The notes below the pieces were generated by a model. That model was not told the DNA's origin, did not search any database, and saw nothing but the letters and a program-made list of their open reading frames with translations. Positions 10,071 to 20,560 of a stretch of 64,000 bases of DNA are shown here, piece by piece. Position 1 is the first letter of the stretch; each line of letters starts with the position of its first letter. The position numbers were made by a program, and so were the translations under genes. The DNA is from Macrocybe gigantea (taxonomy: Eukaryota; Basidiomycota; Agaricomycetes; Agaricales; Callistosporiaceae). Where the stretch lies: assembly GCA_011319805.1 (NCBI GenBank), contig SJRY01000312.1, forward strand, positions 62,001 through 126,000, written 5' to 3'.

Positions 10071-11017
10071 AGCGCTTTCCTTGTGCCTCGATTTTCGTCA
10101 AATCAATGGCAAAGCCTTTCTGCCAGCGACGACCGAGGCGCAAACTCAGTATGATATCATGCTGCACAGGTGCGGTGCGAGATTACAAGTCCTTAGCCTA
10201 CAGTAAGTGCTCGTTTCTTTCATTGTTTCTGAATCTGATGTGAGGCTGCCACTTGATAGTCCATTGTATTCCGCATCCACCTCCTGGCAATGTGATCTCC
10301 TCTTGCTGCCCAGGTATTGTCGCATACTCGACCTGTCTGTTCAAAATGATGGATAATGCGGTCAAGCTATGAAAGGTAAGCTTGGGTCATACTTATTATT
10401 CAAGTCAATCAATCTTACCTCTTCTTCGTCACTCTCACTTGCATACCCAGGTGATGAACCCTGAAAAGAGACACCATTCTGTGTCTCCCCATCTGAGGAA
10501 TCTGTCGTTAGATCGACAACCTCAGGAGCAGTGCCAGTGTTCAGTCATTTTTGGTGCTCTGGTAAGTTATCTCGCCATCCCCCGCCTCCTCTCAGCATGC
10601 GCAGATCACCTGAAAAGATGCTGTCATCTCCATCACTGATGCCTCCAGCCTCATATGGCTCAATGTACACATTTTCGGCAATTTCAGCTGCATTTCTGTC
10701 AGCCGCAGGTGTCTTCCACCAGCTCAGGATGTATATAAATAGGTTTCATGTGCCATCGAACAAATGCAGTTGAAGGACGCCCAACAGCATGTACGAGGTG
10801 CTTGCACAGGTGTTGACATCCGAGATATCCATCTTTAGATGTGTTCTGGCCTTCAGCTTCACTTGATGTGCAAGACAATCTGGTTTATTCTACTCTACGC
10901 GCGTTGTTTGTCCCTGCACAATTTTCTTTTCATCACCCTCGTCTTCCTCATTTTTCTCGTCCATTAACTGAGATGGCCAGGGACTGGCAAGCCTTCGGCA
11001 GGCACACGGAAAGTGCC

Positions 11018-11060
11018 GAACATCATGTGATTGACAAAAGTGCTGGGTGAATAGCGTTCA
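11018..11060 (-). repeat. MULE terminal inverted repeat, right
   Basis: Reverse complement of 10028-10070 with one mismatch (CATGTG for CACGTG). Nearly the same end occurs at 38831-38869. Confidence 0.85.
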
Positions 11061-11099
11061 AATGACGCACATGCTGCCTCTGAAAAAAAGCAATGCAAT

Positions 11100-11306
11100 A
11101 ATCGACCGCGTTGGATTTCTCAACTGGAAGAATCGGGGCTGGCGATTCTGGAATACAAAGATTACTGCAATGCGCCTGTTTCGGCAGTCCTCCGGTCCCT
11201 GAAAAAACAGCACCTTGTCATCACAAATGTCCCATGTGAGGAACGGGCATTCAGTGCTGAGGCTGTGAATTCCTGGTGCATTTGGAAGGAAAGCGAGTCA
11301 TTTACG
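11100..11306 (+). pseudogene. exon fragment similar to the JmjC gene N-terminal exon
   Basis: An open exon-like stretch ends in a good donor (GTAAGT at 11307). Its product contains LVITNVPCEERAFSAEAVNSW, which lines up by spacing with CIVIPGHHEAGSGFNAETWRS in exon 9 of the JmjC-like gene downstream (16010-16746). I infer a fragment of a paralogue of that gene. No JmjC core follows; a BTB-like piece does, so this is a truncated relic or a fused model. Confidence 0.35.
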
Positions 11307-11345
11307 GTAAGTTTAGCACCACCCTTTCATCAGCTGGATCTTCAG

Positions 11346-12020
11346 TTCATGCCTAGCCGCCGAAAGATCTATCACACCTGTGAAGCCAGAGCAGTGTCTA
11401 TTTCGGCCGCAAAACCGTCGGCACAAGAGGAAGAGCCGAGCCAAGGGAAGTTGGAAGGCCGTCCTGTTGTGCATCTTCAGGATGATCCGAGTGACTTTCT
11501 CGACCTTCTCCGAGCCATTTACTATCCTTCGTGCGCTCATAAATCTTTTCTGTTCTCAGATTCATCTGAATGTAATATTTCCTATAGCCATTTCAACATG
11601 CTTCCTCCTTTCGCCGACCTTAATACCCTGTTGGCTTTCATCTCTAGAATCTTTCGACTGAGCACCAAGTATCTGCTACGTGAACTTCGCAACCGTTGCA
11701 TTGCAATGTTGACAAGCCACTTTCCGACGACATACTAGGACTACTTGACGAAGCAACCCTCCCGTTGACATCATCATACGTCTCCCCGCACTTCAATTGC
11801 TACAATGACACCCCCATCGTCTGGCTGCCCGCCAATGCCCGCCACGAAAGAGCGCCATAAACCGTCCTCCATCATGCGTGCCATGAACCTGGCGCAAGAA
11901 ACCAACGTTCCCCTCATCCTCCCGTATGCATTCTATCTTCTCGCTCGCACATCCACTCAAACGTGGGTGCAAGAACTACGTGGGGGACTGTTCATCAGGA
12001 GGGAAGGCGAGCTGCAGATC
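11346..12020 (+). pseudogene. BTB/POZ-domain protein gene, decayed
   Basis: After an acceptor at 11345, the frame has the layout of fungal BTB proteins. A lead region ends LEGRPVVHLQDDPSDFLDLLRAIY, which is the BTB core turn. It is followed by LLAFISRIFRLSTKYLLREL, matching the helical half, and a stop at 11736-11738. The expected continuation (AMNLAQETNVPLILPYAFYL, typical of the C-terminal region of these proteins) is present but in another frame at about 11875-11945. BTB proteins mediate dimerisation, often as ubiquitin-ligase adaptors. Stops and frame changes suggest loss of function. The N-terminal part of the domain is short or missing. Confidence 0.5.
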
Positions 12021-12029
12021 CATGGTGAT

Positions 12030-12690
12030 CCGCCATTCCCGTTAACAACAGCCGGCGCCATATCAGGCGTCGCTGGTGCCGGTGGCAGGATCCCGTCGTG
12101 TATTGCACGCTTGAGAATGGCGATGTCGCGCCGGATATCGTCGAGCTTTCGAGTAAATGACTGCTGCGCTTTTTCTACGCTCAAGTCGGCGCCAGAAATA
12201 AAGGTATGGCCTGCGATTCCACTTCGGTCACTGTTGGCGGGTCGTTCGCGCATAACGCAAGGGATAGCGATAGTTCTTGACCTGGAAAATCGAGGGAGCC
12301 CAAAGAGGATATGCTGATCGTGAGGGCTTCCAGGAGGAGGTGGAAATCCCGAAATGCTCTCCGGATGCCATCGTAGCGGTGGCTCACTTCTTTCAGCTCG
12401 TTGAGGAGAGGATGGCGCCGCGGTTGCGCCGGATCGGAAGTTGTGGAAGCATGTGAAGCATTCTAAGAGTTGTTAGCCGTGGGAGACAAATCTGGTTCCA
12501 TGGGTGCGATTTTATCGGACTGGGCAATATTCGGCTCGATGGATTCAGAAATTTTCGCAGTGTCTTGGGTCTCGAGATCTGACGTCAATGCATAATTAGC
12601 CAGAGGCAATCTTGACTTTCAGGGAGGGACTCGGCGGGCATTAACGGAACCTCGAATTGGGGTGTCGCCGGTGCATTGGCAGGATTGTTT
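12030..12690 (-). pseudogene. decayed helical/coiled-coil protein fragment
   Basis: Minus-strand frames show helical, charged sequence (HPLLNELKEVSHRYDGIRRA, RKLDDIRRDIAILKRAIHDG) preceded by a Pro/Glu-rich leader. An in-frame stop near 12470 and a frame change near 12225 break it. I cannot name the family. Confidence 0.35.
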
Positions 12691-13257
12691 CGCTCTACAG
12701 ATTGGCCTCTAATTTAGCCGTTAGATACAAGCGCTCGAAATCGTGTTTTGCTCGGGACGACCTAGCGGTGAAACCCATTGTTGTCGACCCAAGGCTAATC
12801 TCAGAAATTCAGAATGCGATGGAGGAAAGATCAATGCCATGTGACAAGTGGGATACTGGAGTGCTCTTGCCTGCCTGTGGAGCTTCTGATTCTAAAAGGC
12901 CAAATGCATGGGGGCATAAATGAACTCAACCCCCTGAAGAACGTACGGCGTTAGGGCCTGTACGGTAACTTCAACTTCAGTGAGATATATAGCCGAATAT
13001 ATCGTCATTTTCCGGAATAGGGACGGGCCGGTTGACCATCGTCACGAGACCAGAGGCAAACTTGCACTTGGTCTTGTGACTAGCTCGTGGGAAAACTCTG
13101 CATTACGAGTTGGACTGAGGCGATAATCGACCCATCCGCATGTGCGAATTTCGCGACCGCGTCCGCAATTCCTTTCTGTTCAAGGTTTGGCCATGGAATC
13201 TGAAATGGGCTCGAGCCCAAGAACTGGTTTCGCCTGGCCCTGATATGCAGGCGAGTT
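12691..13257. other. upstream region of the JmjC-like gene
   Basis: An 88-codon plus frame (12657-12923) overlaps the start of this stretch but cannot be joined cleanly to the gene at 13258. It may hold 5' exons or the promoter, and I cannot decide which. Confidence 0.3.
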
Positions 13258-16200
13258 ATGGATGGGATTTGCCCTATTGAGATTCATGTGACGGCTGCCT
13301 TTCAGAAACTCGTTGAGGCCCTCAGAGAAGCTGAGATATATTCAAACAACGCATCCGGGCGTGATCGCGCTTTTTTTCAGCTCATTGACACGGGAAAAAT
13401 CACTGATGCCAGCCCCGTGGATGCTGCAAGTGCCGTCGGACGGTTTATCTCCTACGTTTTGGTCGAAAAATATCATTTAGCTTATGACATGGGTGAAAAC
13501 ACGAGTGAAAACGATGTGCTTAGGGTGGAGGGTGGAACTTCTAAAGACTTCTGCATATCTAGTCAGGTAAGTCTACGAGCCTTCCTTGGTTAGCTCATAA
13601 GAAAGCAACCATAAGTAGCTGTGCAGCCTCCTCCATGACTGGCAAAAGCTGCTGAAAAGCGGCGCTGATGGAAATCATGCGCTGAGAGAAAAGAGGCTAA
13701 AGGCGAACAGAGAAAGGAACAGAAGCCCCTCAAATTGTCCTGGAGAAGTAGTTTACGATCTTGCCCATGCGGATGGGGCTTTAATGGCCGCTCGAGGCAC
13801 GAAAGCAATTACATGTGCCGCATTACACCTGCGGTACCTTTGCCTTGTAAGCCTAATGATCTTGCCATAATAAATAAGTAAGGGCTGATTTACATCCAAC
13901 AGGGGAACGTGAATTCACCCCTCAACTTCGGCAAACTGATCCCACTGCTCCTCAAGTTAGCTGCTTCGATTTGCTCGCTAGCAAATTGACTAAATAATTT
14001 TTTTAGAGATGCACCTGATGTGGCAGAAATTGTCAAGGATGTCGCCATAAACTCCATAAAGCCTTCGCAAGAATACCGGAACCCGCTGTATATCGCCGCA
14101 TCCCTGCACAGTTTAGCCTGGTTCAGCGACGTGGACCTCTTAGGCAAACGAAATTTTTCAAAAGAGGACATCGTGGCGGTCAGTTTATCCTTTTTTGCAC
14201 ATCATATCTTAATCCTGACACATTCGCAGGCCGGAATTCGAAGGGGTGGACTCACGGAGTTTCTCAAATACATGGATCGCATTCTCTGGCGCTGCTTTTT
14301 CAATTACGCCTTCAGACGTGAAGGAGAGGCCATGAAGGTTTACTGTGACATGCTTGCTGATGCCCAAAAAGCTACAACGACCAAGGAATTAGAGGGCAAC
14401 ATTGGAGTTTTGTGTTCACCGGGGGATGCGAGTTTCTTCCGCATTGGTAAGAAGCTAACTACCTGGATTTGTAACGGCTGAACTAAATTAAATAGCACTA
14501 CCTGAGAGTGTGGTAACTCCAGCCCCATGCGACTTCTCCATCATTGCGGCCGAGAAACGGATGCGAAGCCCCCAAACTCCCATTCCGAAACCCATGCAAG
14601 CCAATGCCGTCACTCCCCCTTCGGTCACCGGAGATGCCTGGGCTTTGAATGTGATGGGTCCAGGTGACCATGAGGGCATGGACGCAGACATTCCAGTGGT
14701 TTCCGCAGGTTTAGAAGACAGTCAAGACGAGGCGTTGCTGAGGAGAAGCATGGAAGGTGCAGAGGAGGGTGAGAAAGAGGCGGCCGGGATAAACGGTGAA
14801 AATTTACAAGGCGGTGTGTTTGAGATCGAGCTCAGGAGACATAGAGATACTAACCCAGGGCATCAAGATCGGCAGCCTTCACCTCTTGGCAACGTCCAAG
14901 ACGTTGAAATGGAAGAGCGGCCCTTGTCGGTCGATGATAGCTGCAACATGGACCTTCAAGGCCATCGACCTCCGCAGCCCGGCGAAAATCACTACCCGCG
15001 ATACGCGACGCCTCCGACCATGGACACCTCTCCAACCGCTGTGGGTAGCTTTGGCACTCCGTCACCGAAAACGTTTACCGGTGGGAATTCATGGTCATCG
15101 CCAATGATGAATCTTGCAGAAGCCAGGAGCACTACACATGGCTGCGAGTGGGACGGTTCTAGGCTCAATTGGACGCCAACCGCCGTTCGTGATGGCCTGA
15201 CTTTCAGCGAAACATTTCAGGAAAGCTTCACTTTCATCCATCCTCAAGTGGAGAGTGGGGACATATGTCGGACGAAAAATGATGATAAAGGACAACATGG
15301 ACGGGATGAAATGCTGATAGACCAGGACGATGGGAGTGGCGAACGGAGTGGAACATTATCACCAGAGAACGATGATGAGGTGGGCCTTGAGAGCCGGGAG
15401 GTTGAGAGCGAGGGCGAGGATACGAGCACAAGTCATGAGGATGGTGGGAATGGAAAGGATGAAGAGAATGAGGAGGAAGGTGAGGAAGAGACGTCGATTG
15501 TGATGCAGCGAAGAACTAGCACGGACCGGAATGAGGATCAGGCCGTCCACAATGAAGTTCAGAACTGCAAAAACGCTCGACGGCCGAGGAAAGCAGCGCA
15601 GAAAATGCCTCAGACGCATTCAATCATTCCTTTGCCACCGGCCGCCCGCTACCGAAAGCGTCAACGTGAGGAAAACAACCGGTATGAAACAATACGGTTG
15701 ATAAAACAACAATTCCAGGTAATTTTTCAGGCTCGGGCAATTCACTCACAAATTAACATTGTTGTTTAGCGTGAAGAATTGACCAACCCTCCCTTGTCTG
15801 CGACTCCATCACCTGTGAGTCACATTGCCGTCGGTCGTCTGTGCGGTATTTGATACTCTTGCATAGCCCGAATTCTATAGCCAGGAATTCGCGAACTTTG
15901 ATATATTTGGACAGGCGGCGAGGTTGACGCTCGCATTTTATGTATGTTGCGCAATTTTCATGGTCAAAAAGAAAAAAAAAATTTTTTTTGATAAATCAAC
16001 CTTTTATAGGAAAAGAGCCAGCTCGAAATCTATGAAACAATACAAAGAGCGGTAGCCAAGAACTATTTGGACGGCCAACCCCTCCATGTCGCTAATCCCG
16101 ACCTCTCCGTCTTCCAAATTGTTAGGCCAGGGGAGATATGCATTGACTTGGTCAAAGAAATCCTTCGCAAACACAAATGCATTGTTATACCGGGGCATCA

Positions 16201-17607
16201 TGAGGCGGGCTCTGGATTTAATGCGGAGACGTGGAGGAGCATTCACATGGGTGGCCTTGAGCAAGTGCGCGATATGATCGACCACTCTATTGTTACAACC
16301 CGCACGCACAACGATAACCGCCATGTCAAGGCATCGGCATCGGAGCTTATTACTGCGGCTACTACAGGCGATCGAGTCCTCAACGCCCTTGATCTCCCCG
16401 TCTTTCAGACAGATCGACTGCTTGAGCGAGCTGCCACAGGTGATCTAGTGGCCTGGGAGACCGCAGTGGTATCAACTAAAGCCTCGGAGCCCTACCCTAC
16501 TCATGCCATGCGCTGGGGCTTAGCCGCCAACAAGGGTGCTTGGCACCCATGGCACATCGATAGCTCTGGGTTCGGGACGCAAATCGATATCATCTGCGGC
16601 GAGAAGATATGGTTTTCGGGAAGGCCTACGGTAGGAAACGATATAATGGACACGACGTTCTTTATGTCCGATCAACTCGACTCAAGGGCAGCCAACGATT
16701 CACGCCTAATTTTGGAGGCCGTAAGGCTTAAGGCCGGTGATACCCTGTAAGTCTCATCTAATAATCAATTCTTTTGCACTAAACTGCCTTGTAGCCTGAT
16801 GCCACCGAGCCTGCTTCATTTCGTCGTGACAGACGATCATGCTTTATGCTTTGGTGGGTATGAATACAATATGTGGATGATGAGATATACGGCGGCAGGC
16901 ATCTTCAATGCGTTCGCCGGTGGTTATACCATAACCAACCAGGAGCGTCAAAAAATCTCGCTGAGGCTCCTCAATAGGATGGTCCTCTTTTTCTATGACA
17001 GTTGTCTGGGCAACGTCCAATGCGATGAGGAGCAACGCCAACACTTGCTCAAGCTAGATGATTGGGAGGATCTTCTCGATGCGACTCAGCTACTCATTCT
17101 GTTTAATCTTCTGCGACTCATTTACCCCTCATTCCAAGGAGACTGGGACCAGGGCTTGTTAGACTGGAACATGGAGTCTGGCATTGAGCAAACGGCTCAA
17201 CTTGCCCATTGGCTTTCCTACAGATGCTCCCTTTTTCACCACGGAAAGCCCGTCAACTATTTGAATGGCTTCTTCATACCATGGCACAAACGTCAGCTTG
17301 ATGGCCTTGCAACCCTCCTTGATGCTGCAATCGACGCCGGCATTCCCAAACAAGAGCTTCCCTTCAAGAGCGTCAAAGTTTTCAAGCAGATGATAAGGGA
17401 TATCTACGGCCATGAGGCTGGTGTAAGTAAATCGTTTGCTTGGCAAGGCCCAGAGTTCGAGGTCCACCTGAAGGATGCGCCTGCTCTAGGTAAGTTTGAA
17501 TGGCATTATACTCGCATATCTTATCAATTGACCTGCGAAAAGAATCCATGCCGAAGAGCCTCTCATTGTCCATCTCAGTCTCAAACAAACGTCAGCGAAG
17601 GAATTGA
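13258..17607 (+). CDS. large protein with C-terminal JmjC-like domain, about 1272 aa
   Basis: Eleven exons join in phase: 13258-13566, 13619-13846, 13903-13955, 14007-14178, 14230-14446, 14496-15718, 15770-15814, 15867-15941, 16010-16746, 16795-17489 and 17543-17607. All introns are GT-AG, 46-68 nt. Residues 1-325 are helical and unrecognised. Residues about 330-740 are disordered and strongly acidic (EEEGEEE). The C-terminal 500 residues carry a cupin/JmjC signature, WHIDSSGFGTQIDI, with candidate iron ligands H956, D958 and H1028 and K973 as a possible 2-oxoglutarate contact. JmjC proteins are Fe(II)/2-oxoglutarate oxygenases, mostly acting on histones. Activity here is inferred from these residues only. 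The protein ends in a basic KRQRRN, a possible nuclear signal. The true start may lie in an upstream exon. This domain type is expanded in Agaricomycetes. Confidence 0.75.
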
Positions 17608-18054
17608 TTAGATTCCCCCCCCAAATCTTTTTTCCTGATTCTTGTCACCTGTAACCTAATCACGTTATTGCATCAATGCACATTTGCAAGCCTCCTTTCA
17701 GGGCGGTACAATACGGAAGTAACATACAAGTATTGACGCATTATTAAATCTGAAGCCTGTGTAACTTGAACTCCTGCAACTCATCCTTACATCCTTGTCG
17801 GTTCTGGGAATGCTTGACAAGAGATTTGCCGCCAACAATGGGCTCCGTGACTGTCAGGAGTCGTCTTCTCGGCTAACATTGAAAATAGTCAACCATGTCA
17901 GCTGGTGTGAAATATACCCAGGCTATGTGACCTGGCATGCATGCATCACATGTTGCATGTCCAACGGAGTCCAGTCGTCAATCATATGGAACAACGTGTT
18001 GGAGAGGGTTGGGGGCGATGGAGCACAGGCCTAAGGAGCACACATGAAACGGAA
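17608..18054. other. 3' flank, no supported gene
   Basis: A/T-rich sequence after the JmjC-like stop. No frame with supporting features. Confidence 0.5.
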
Positions 18055-19130
18055 TTTTTTTTCAAACTTCGCTCGGGCGCTGAATGCCGCATCAGAAGGA
18101 ACAGGATGGCTGGCACGAGCAGGGACAACATGGTTGCGTGGGGGGGACGTAAGCAGTGCTGGGTGTTGGAAGATGGGCGAGCGAGGCCGCTTGCGATGAC
18201 AGAGGTCATAGGCAGCAGCCAGCCGCAAAACGGCGGGTGCAGGCGTCACAGGCGTCAAGCGGCAGTGAACGGCGGGAGACAGGATGTACGACGGGTTAGG
18301 AAGGTCGCAGGTGGCAGGTGGTGGCGAAATGCTGGCCGATGGCAGCGTTGGACTGGCCTCTGGCGACGAGGATGGGGGCAGAGGTCTCAGGCGGCAGCAG
18401 GAGGTTAGGTTGGTCGGTCGACGGTTGAGGAAGCCGCTTGCCTGCACCAGCGTCCAAGGTGGCAGCAGGGGTGCGTGAGGGGGACGTAAGCGGCGCTGAA
18501 CGTTGCAAGATGGCGAGCGTAGTCACAGGCGGCAAAACGCCAGCCGCTGGCAGTGCTGGACTGGCCTGTGATGACGATGGTAAGCGCTTGCAGCGCTGGT
18601 AGGTGGCAAGCGGCCCAACAGTAGCCTTTGGCGATGAGGGATGTCCCAGGGGGTGGCTTGACGCTGGCGGCATCCGGGACTGGGGAAGCGGGGGGGCGAG
18701 GGTTGCAGGAAGCAGCAAAACGGTCACCGCTGGCAACGAGAGCCGTCGCAGGCAGCAGCCAGCAGCCAAACGCGTACGGTGGCCGCTGGTACACGAAAGA
18801 AAAAAAATGTTTGCTCACCTGGAACCTGACCGCTGCCGTTGGCCACGCCAGTCGTCGAACGTGGAAGACGAGGGAAGACAGAGAAGCGGCGCGGAGGCCT
18901 GACGAAGCGGGAGATGGGCGTGCGGTCACGATGGAAGTGGCGAGACGTAAGGAGCTGGTAACGAAGGCCTTCGCAGGTGGCAGGAGACTGGCGTATGGCC
19001 ACCAGGGCCATCCAGGTGGCGGCCTAGGGCGGGAAATGGGCCTCTAGCCACGATGGAAGGTCGCAGGGGGCAGGTGGCGGCCAAACGTTGGTCGCTGGCA
19101 ACGATGGCCGTCAGAGGTGGCGAGAGACGG
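18055..19130 (+). repeat. G-rich degenerate minisatellite-like region
   Basis: About 1.1 kb with strong strand asymmetry (G over C). Imperfect units such as GGCAGCAG, GCCGCTGGCAACGA and CGCAGGTGGCAGG recur irregularly. Long frames appear on both strands because stop codons are rare in this composition, and I do not call them genes. The distal part (from 18883) is duplicated in inverted orientation at the right edge of the window. Confidence 0.55.
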
Positions 19131-19470
19131 TTATCTATGACGGAATGTACGACCATCCTCACATGCAGCATTCTCAGCATCTCCAGCAGCAGCAATATGT
19201 TCAGCATCAGCATGCCTGCGACTGAGACCACCACATGATGCCGCCTCATCAGGATCAAGACAAGGCTTGGAACAGAATGATATACCCGACCTCGGGTTCC
19301 AATCTGAACGGGCTCTCGCCTACCACCCGCATACCTCCGCCGCAGCAGGGCGGTCCCTTTAATCAGGAGCAGAGGAGCCTCTTCACTCCACCAGCGACGT
19401 CCCACCTGGCACGTCTCCCTCACCTCGACGGCCCTCCCGCCTTCTCGCCCTTCTTCTTGCCCCACTCATC
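19130..19470 (+). pseudogene. Q/H-rich transcription-factor-like fragment, left copy
   Basis: One frame reads HPHMQHSQHLQQQQYVQHQH, then an in-frame TGA (19223-19225), then a Gln/Pro/Asn-rich stretch (PHQDQDKAWNRMIYPTSG) typical of low-complexity regions of fungal regulators. No DNA-binding domain is present here. A zinc-finger fragment at the far end of the right-hand chimera (60874-61365) may come from the same parent gene (inference). An identical copy lies at 63413-63753. Confidence 0.4.
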
Positions 19471-19580
19471 TCTGCTCACAGACGAGCGAAGCGAACAAGG
19501 CTTTCTAGACGTTCCTTTTCTCTTTTTTTTTTCTCTCTCTCAAAGAACAGGGGGCAGCTCGAAAAAAAAAACATTGAAAC

Positions 19581-20400
19581 ATGTCGCCCGCTGCCATCCA
19601 CACCAAATCTCACTCGCACAACCACACGCATGGGCATGGGCATGTGCACTCGCATTCGACCTCGAGCACCAACGGCGTCTGCCCGAAGAAACCACACTTA
19701 GACGGGTTCGGCACCCACGCCATCCATGTCAGGTCTGAGCCGGACACACAAACGGGCGCCGTCATACCGCCCATCTCGCTCAGCACGACGTATAAGCAGG
19801 ACAGGATCGGCTTGCACAAGGTGTATCGCTGCCCTCTTTTTTCTTTTTCTTTTCCGGATCCTGCTTCGTGGCTGGGATGGAGATTGAATGGACGAATCGC
19901 CTGCCCTCGGACTTTATGCATTCCGTTCCCCCATTCTAACACTTCGCTCCACAGGGCTTCGAATACTCGCGCTCCGGCAACCCGAACTGCAACGCGCTCG
20001 AAGCTGGCGGCGCACACGCGATCGCGTTCGCCTCTGGCTCCTCCATGACTCCCACGGTGCTCCAGTCGCTCGGCTCGCACGCGCACGTGCTGAGCGTGAA
20101 CGACGTCTACGGCGGCACCTTCTGCTACATGTGGCGCGTCGCCGAGACGACGCAGGGCCTCTCCACGATGTTCCTCGACCTGGAGGCCGCCTCGGACGCG
20201 GCTGTCCTCGCCGCCCTCCGCGACAACACCAAGCTCGTGTGGATCAAGACGCCGATGAACGCCTCATCGACGCGCTCGTGCACTCTCACCCGTCCCACCC
20301 GCTCGTGCTTGTCGACAACACGTTCGCGTCCCCGTTCTACGCCTCGCCACACCAGCAAGGCGCCGACATCGCGCTGCACAGCCTCACAAAGTACGTCAAC
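19581..20400 (+). pseudogene. cystathionine gamma-lyase 5' half, left copy
   Basis: Exon 1 (19581-19818) and exon 2 (from about 19955) surround a 136-nt intron. The product has the family landmarks DGFGTHAIHV, GAVIPPISLSTTYKQ, GFEYSRSGNPN, AFASGSS, LSVNDVYGGTF and DNTFASPFYASP and reaches SLTKYVN, just after the lysine that binds pyridoxal phosphate. The enzyme cleaves cystathionine to cysteine in transsulfuration. Defects: a short in-frame deletion after NALEA, a frameshift after KTPMNA (about 20260), and a stop at 20410 where the sequence passes into another gene. The C-terminal half is missing. The His-rich N-terminus (SHSHNHTHGHGH) is odd for the family. The identical right copy shares all defects. 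Confidence 0.85.
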
Positions 20401-20473
20401 AGGCACTCTTAGGTTACATTACGATGCTTATCGCACCGCGCACGCAGAGACCGTCGGTCACGAGTCCGACGAA
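20401..20473 (+). pseudogene. acetyl-CoA synthetase 5' exon fragment, left copy
   Basis: 73 bp directly joined to the lyase fragment. In the right copy the same sequence continues in frame into acetyl-CoA synthetase (HAETVGHESDE then RWRK and MAHDILHWD), so I assign it to that gene. The left arm breaks off at 20473 inside this exon. Confidence 0.5.
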
Positions 20474-20560
20474 GCCGAGGCTCTCAAGTCTTCAAAGACG
20501 CTTCGTCAATGGGCGGACGAGTACTGCGCCAGTCCCAAGTACTTGAAAGATATGGTCTAA
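20474..20560 (+). pseudogene. unidentified gene 3' fragment
   Basis: Coding-like codons ending in a stop (KTLRQWADEYCASPKYL) continue the frame across the break but are absent from the right copy. Too short to identify. Confidence 0.3.

Larger units (their letters stand above)
10028..11060. mobile_element. non-autonomous MULE derivative, 1033 bp
   Basis: The ends are inverted repeats of 43 bp (10028-10070 and 11018-11060), matching at 42 positions and starting TGAACGCTATTCACCCAGCA. The flanks AATGACGAC (10019-10027) and AATGACGCA (11061-11069) look like a 9-bp target duplication with two changes, the usual length for Mutator-like elements. The inside is not random. Parts of about 10250-10800 match about 34990-35770, and about 10840-11060 match 38617-38869, which are the 3' and 5' flanks of the MULE transposase. 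The element is therefore an internal-deletion derivative that lost the transposase frame. Confidence 0.8.
18883..20473 (+). repeat. left arm of 1.6-kb inverted duplication
   Basis: This block reappears as its reverse complement at 62409-64000. Every difference I could find is one extra base in a T/A homopolymer (10 T near 19523-19532, 11 A at the partner near 63350). The right partner runs off the window, so the true arm may be longer and include more of the G-rich region. The arm carries a Q/H-rich gene fragment, the 5' half of a cystathionine gamma-lyase gene and 73 bp of an acetyl-CoA synthetase gene. The inner ends are 42 kb apart. Confidence 0.93.

Noticed and set aside
18031..18929. Several long frames on both strands (up to 174 codons) in the G-rich region
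   Set aside because: Frames overlap on both strands and consist of low-complexity residues. The G/C-skewed composition lacks stop codons by chance.
19610..20412. 158- and 174-codon frames overlapping the lyase fragment in other frames
   Set aside because: They are shadows of the G/C-rich lyase exons, apart from the short part of the 174-codon frame that reads the lyase after its frameshift.
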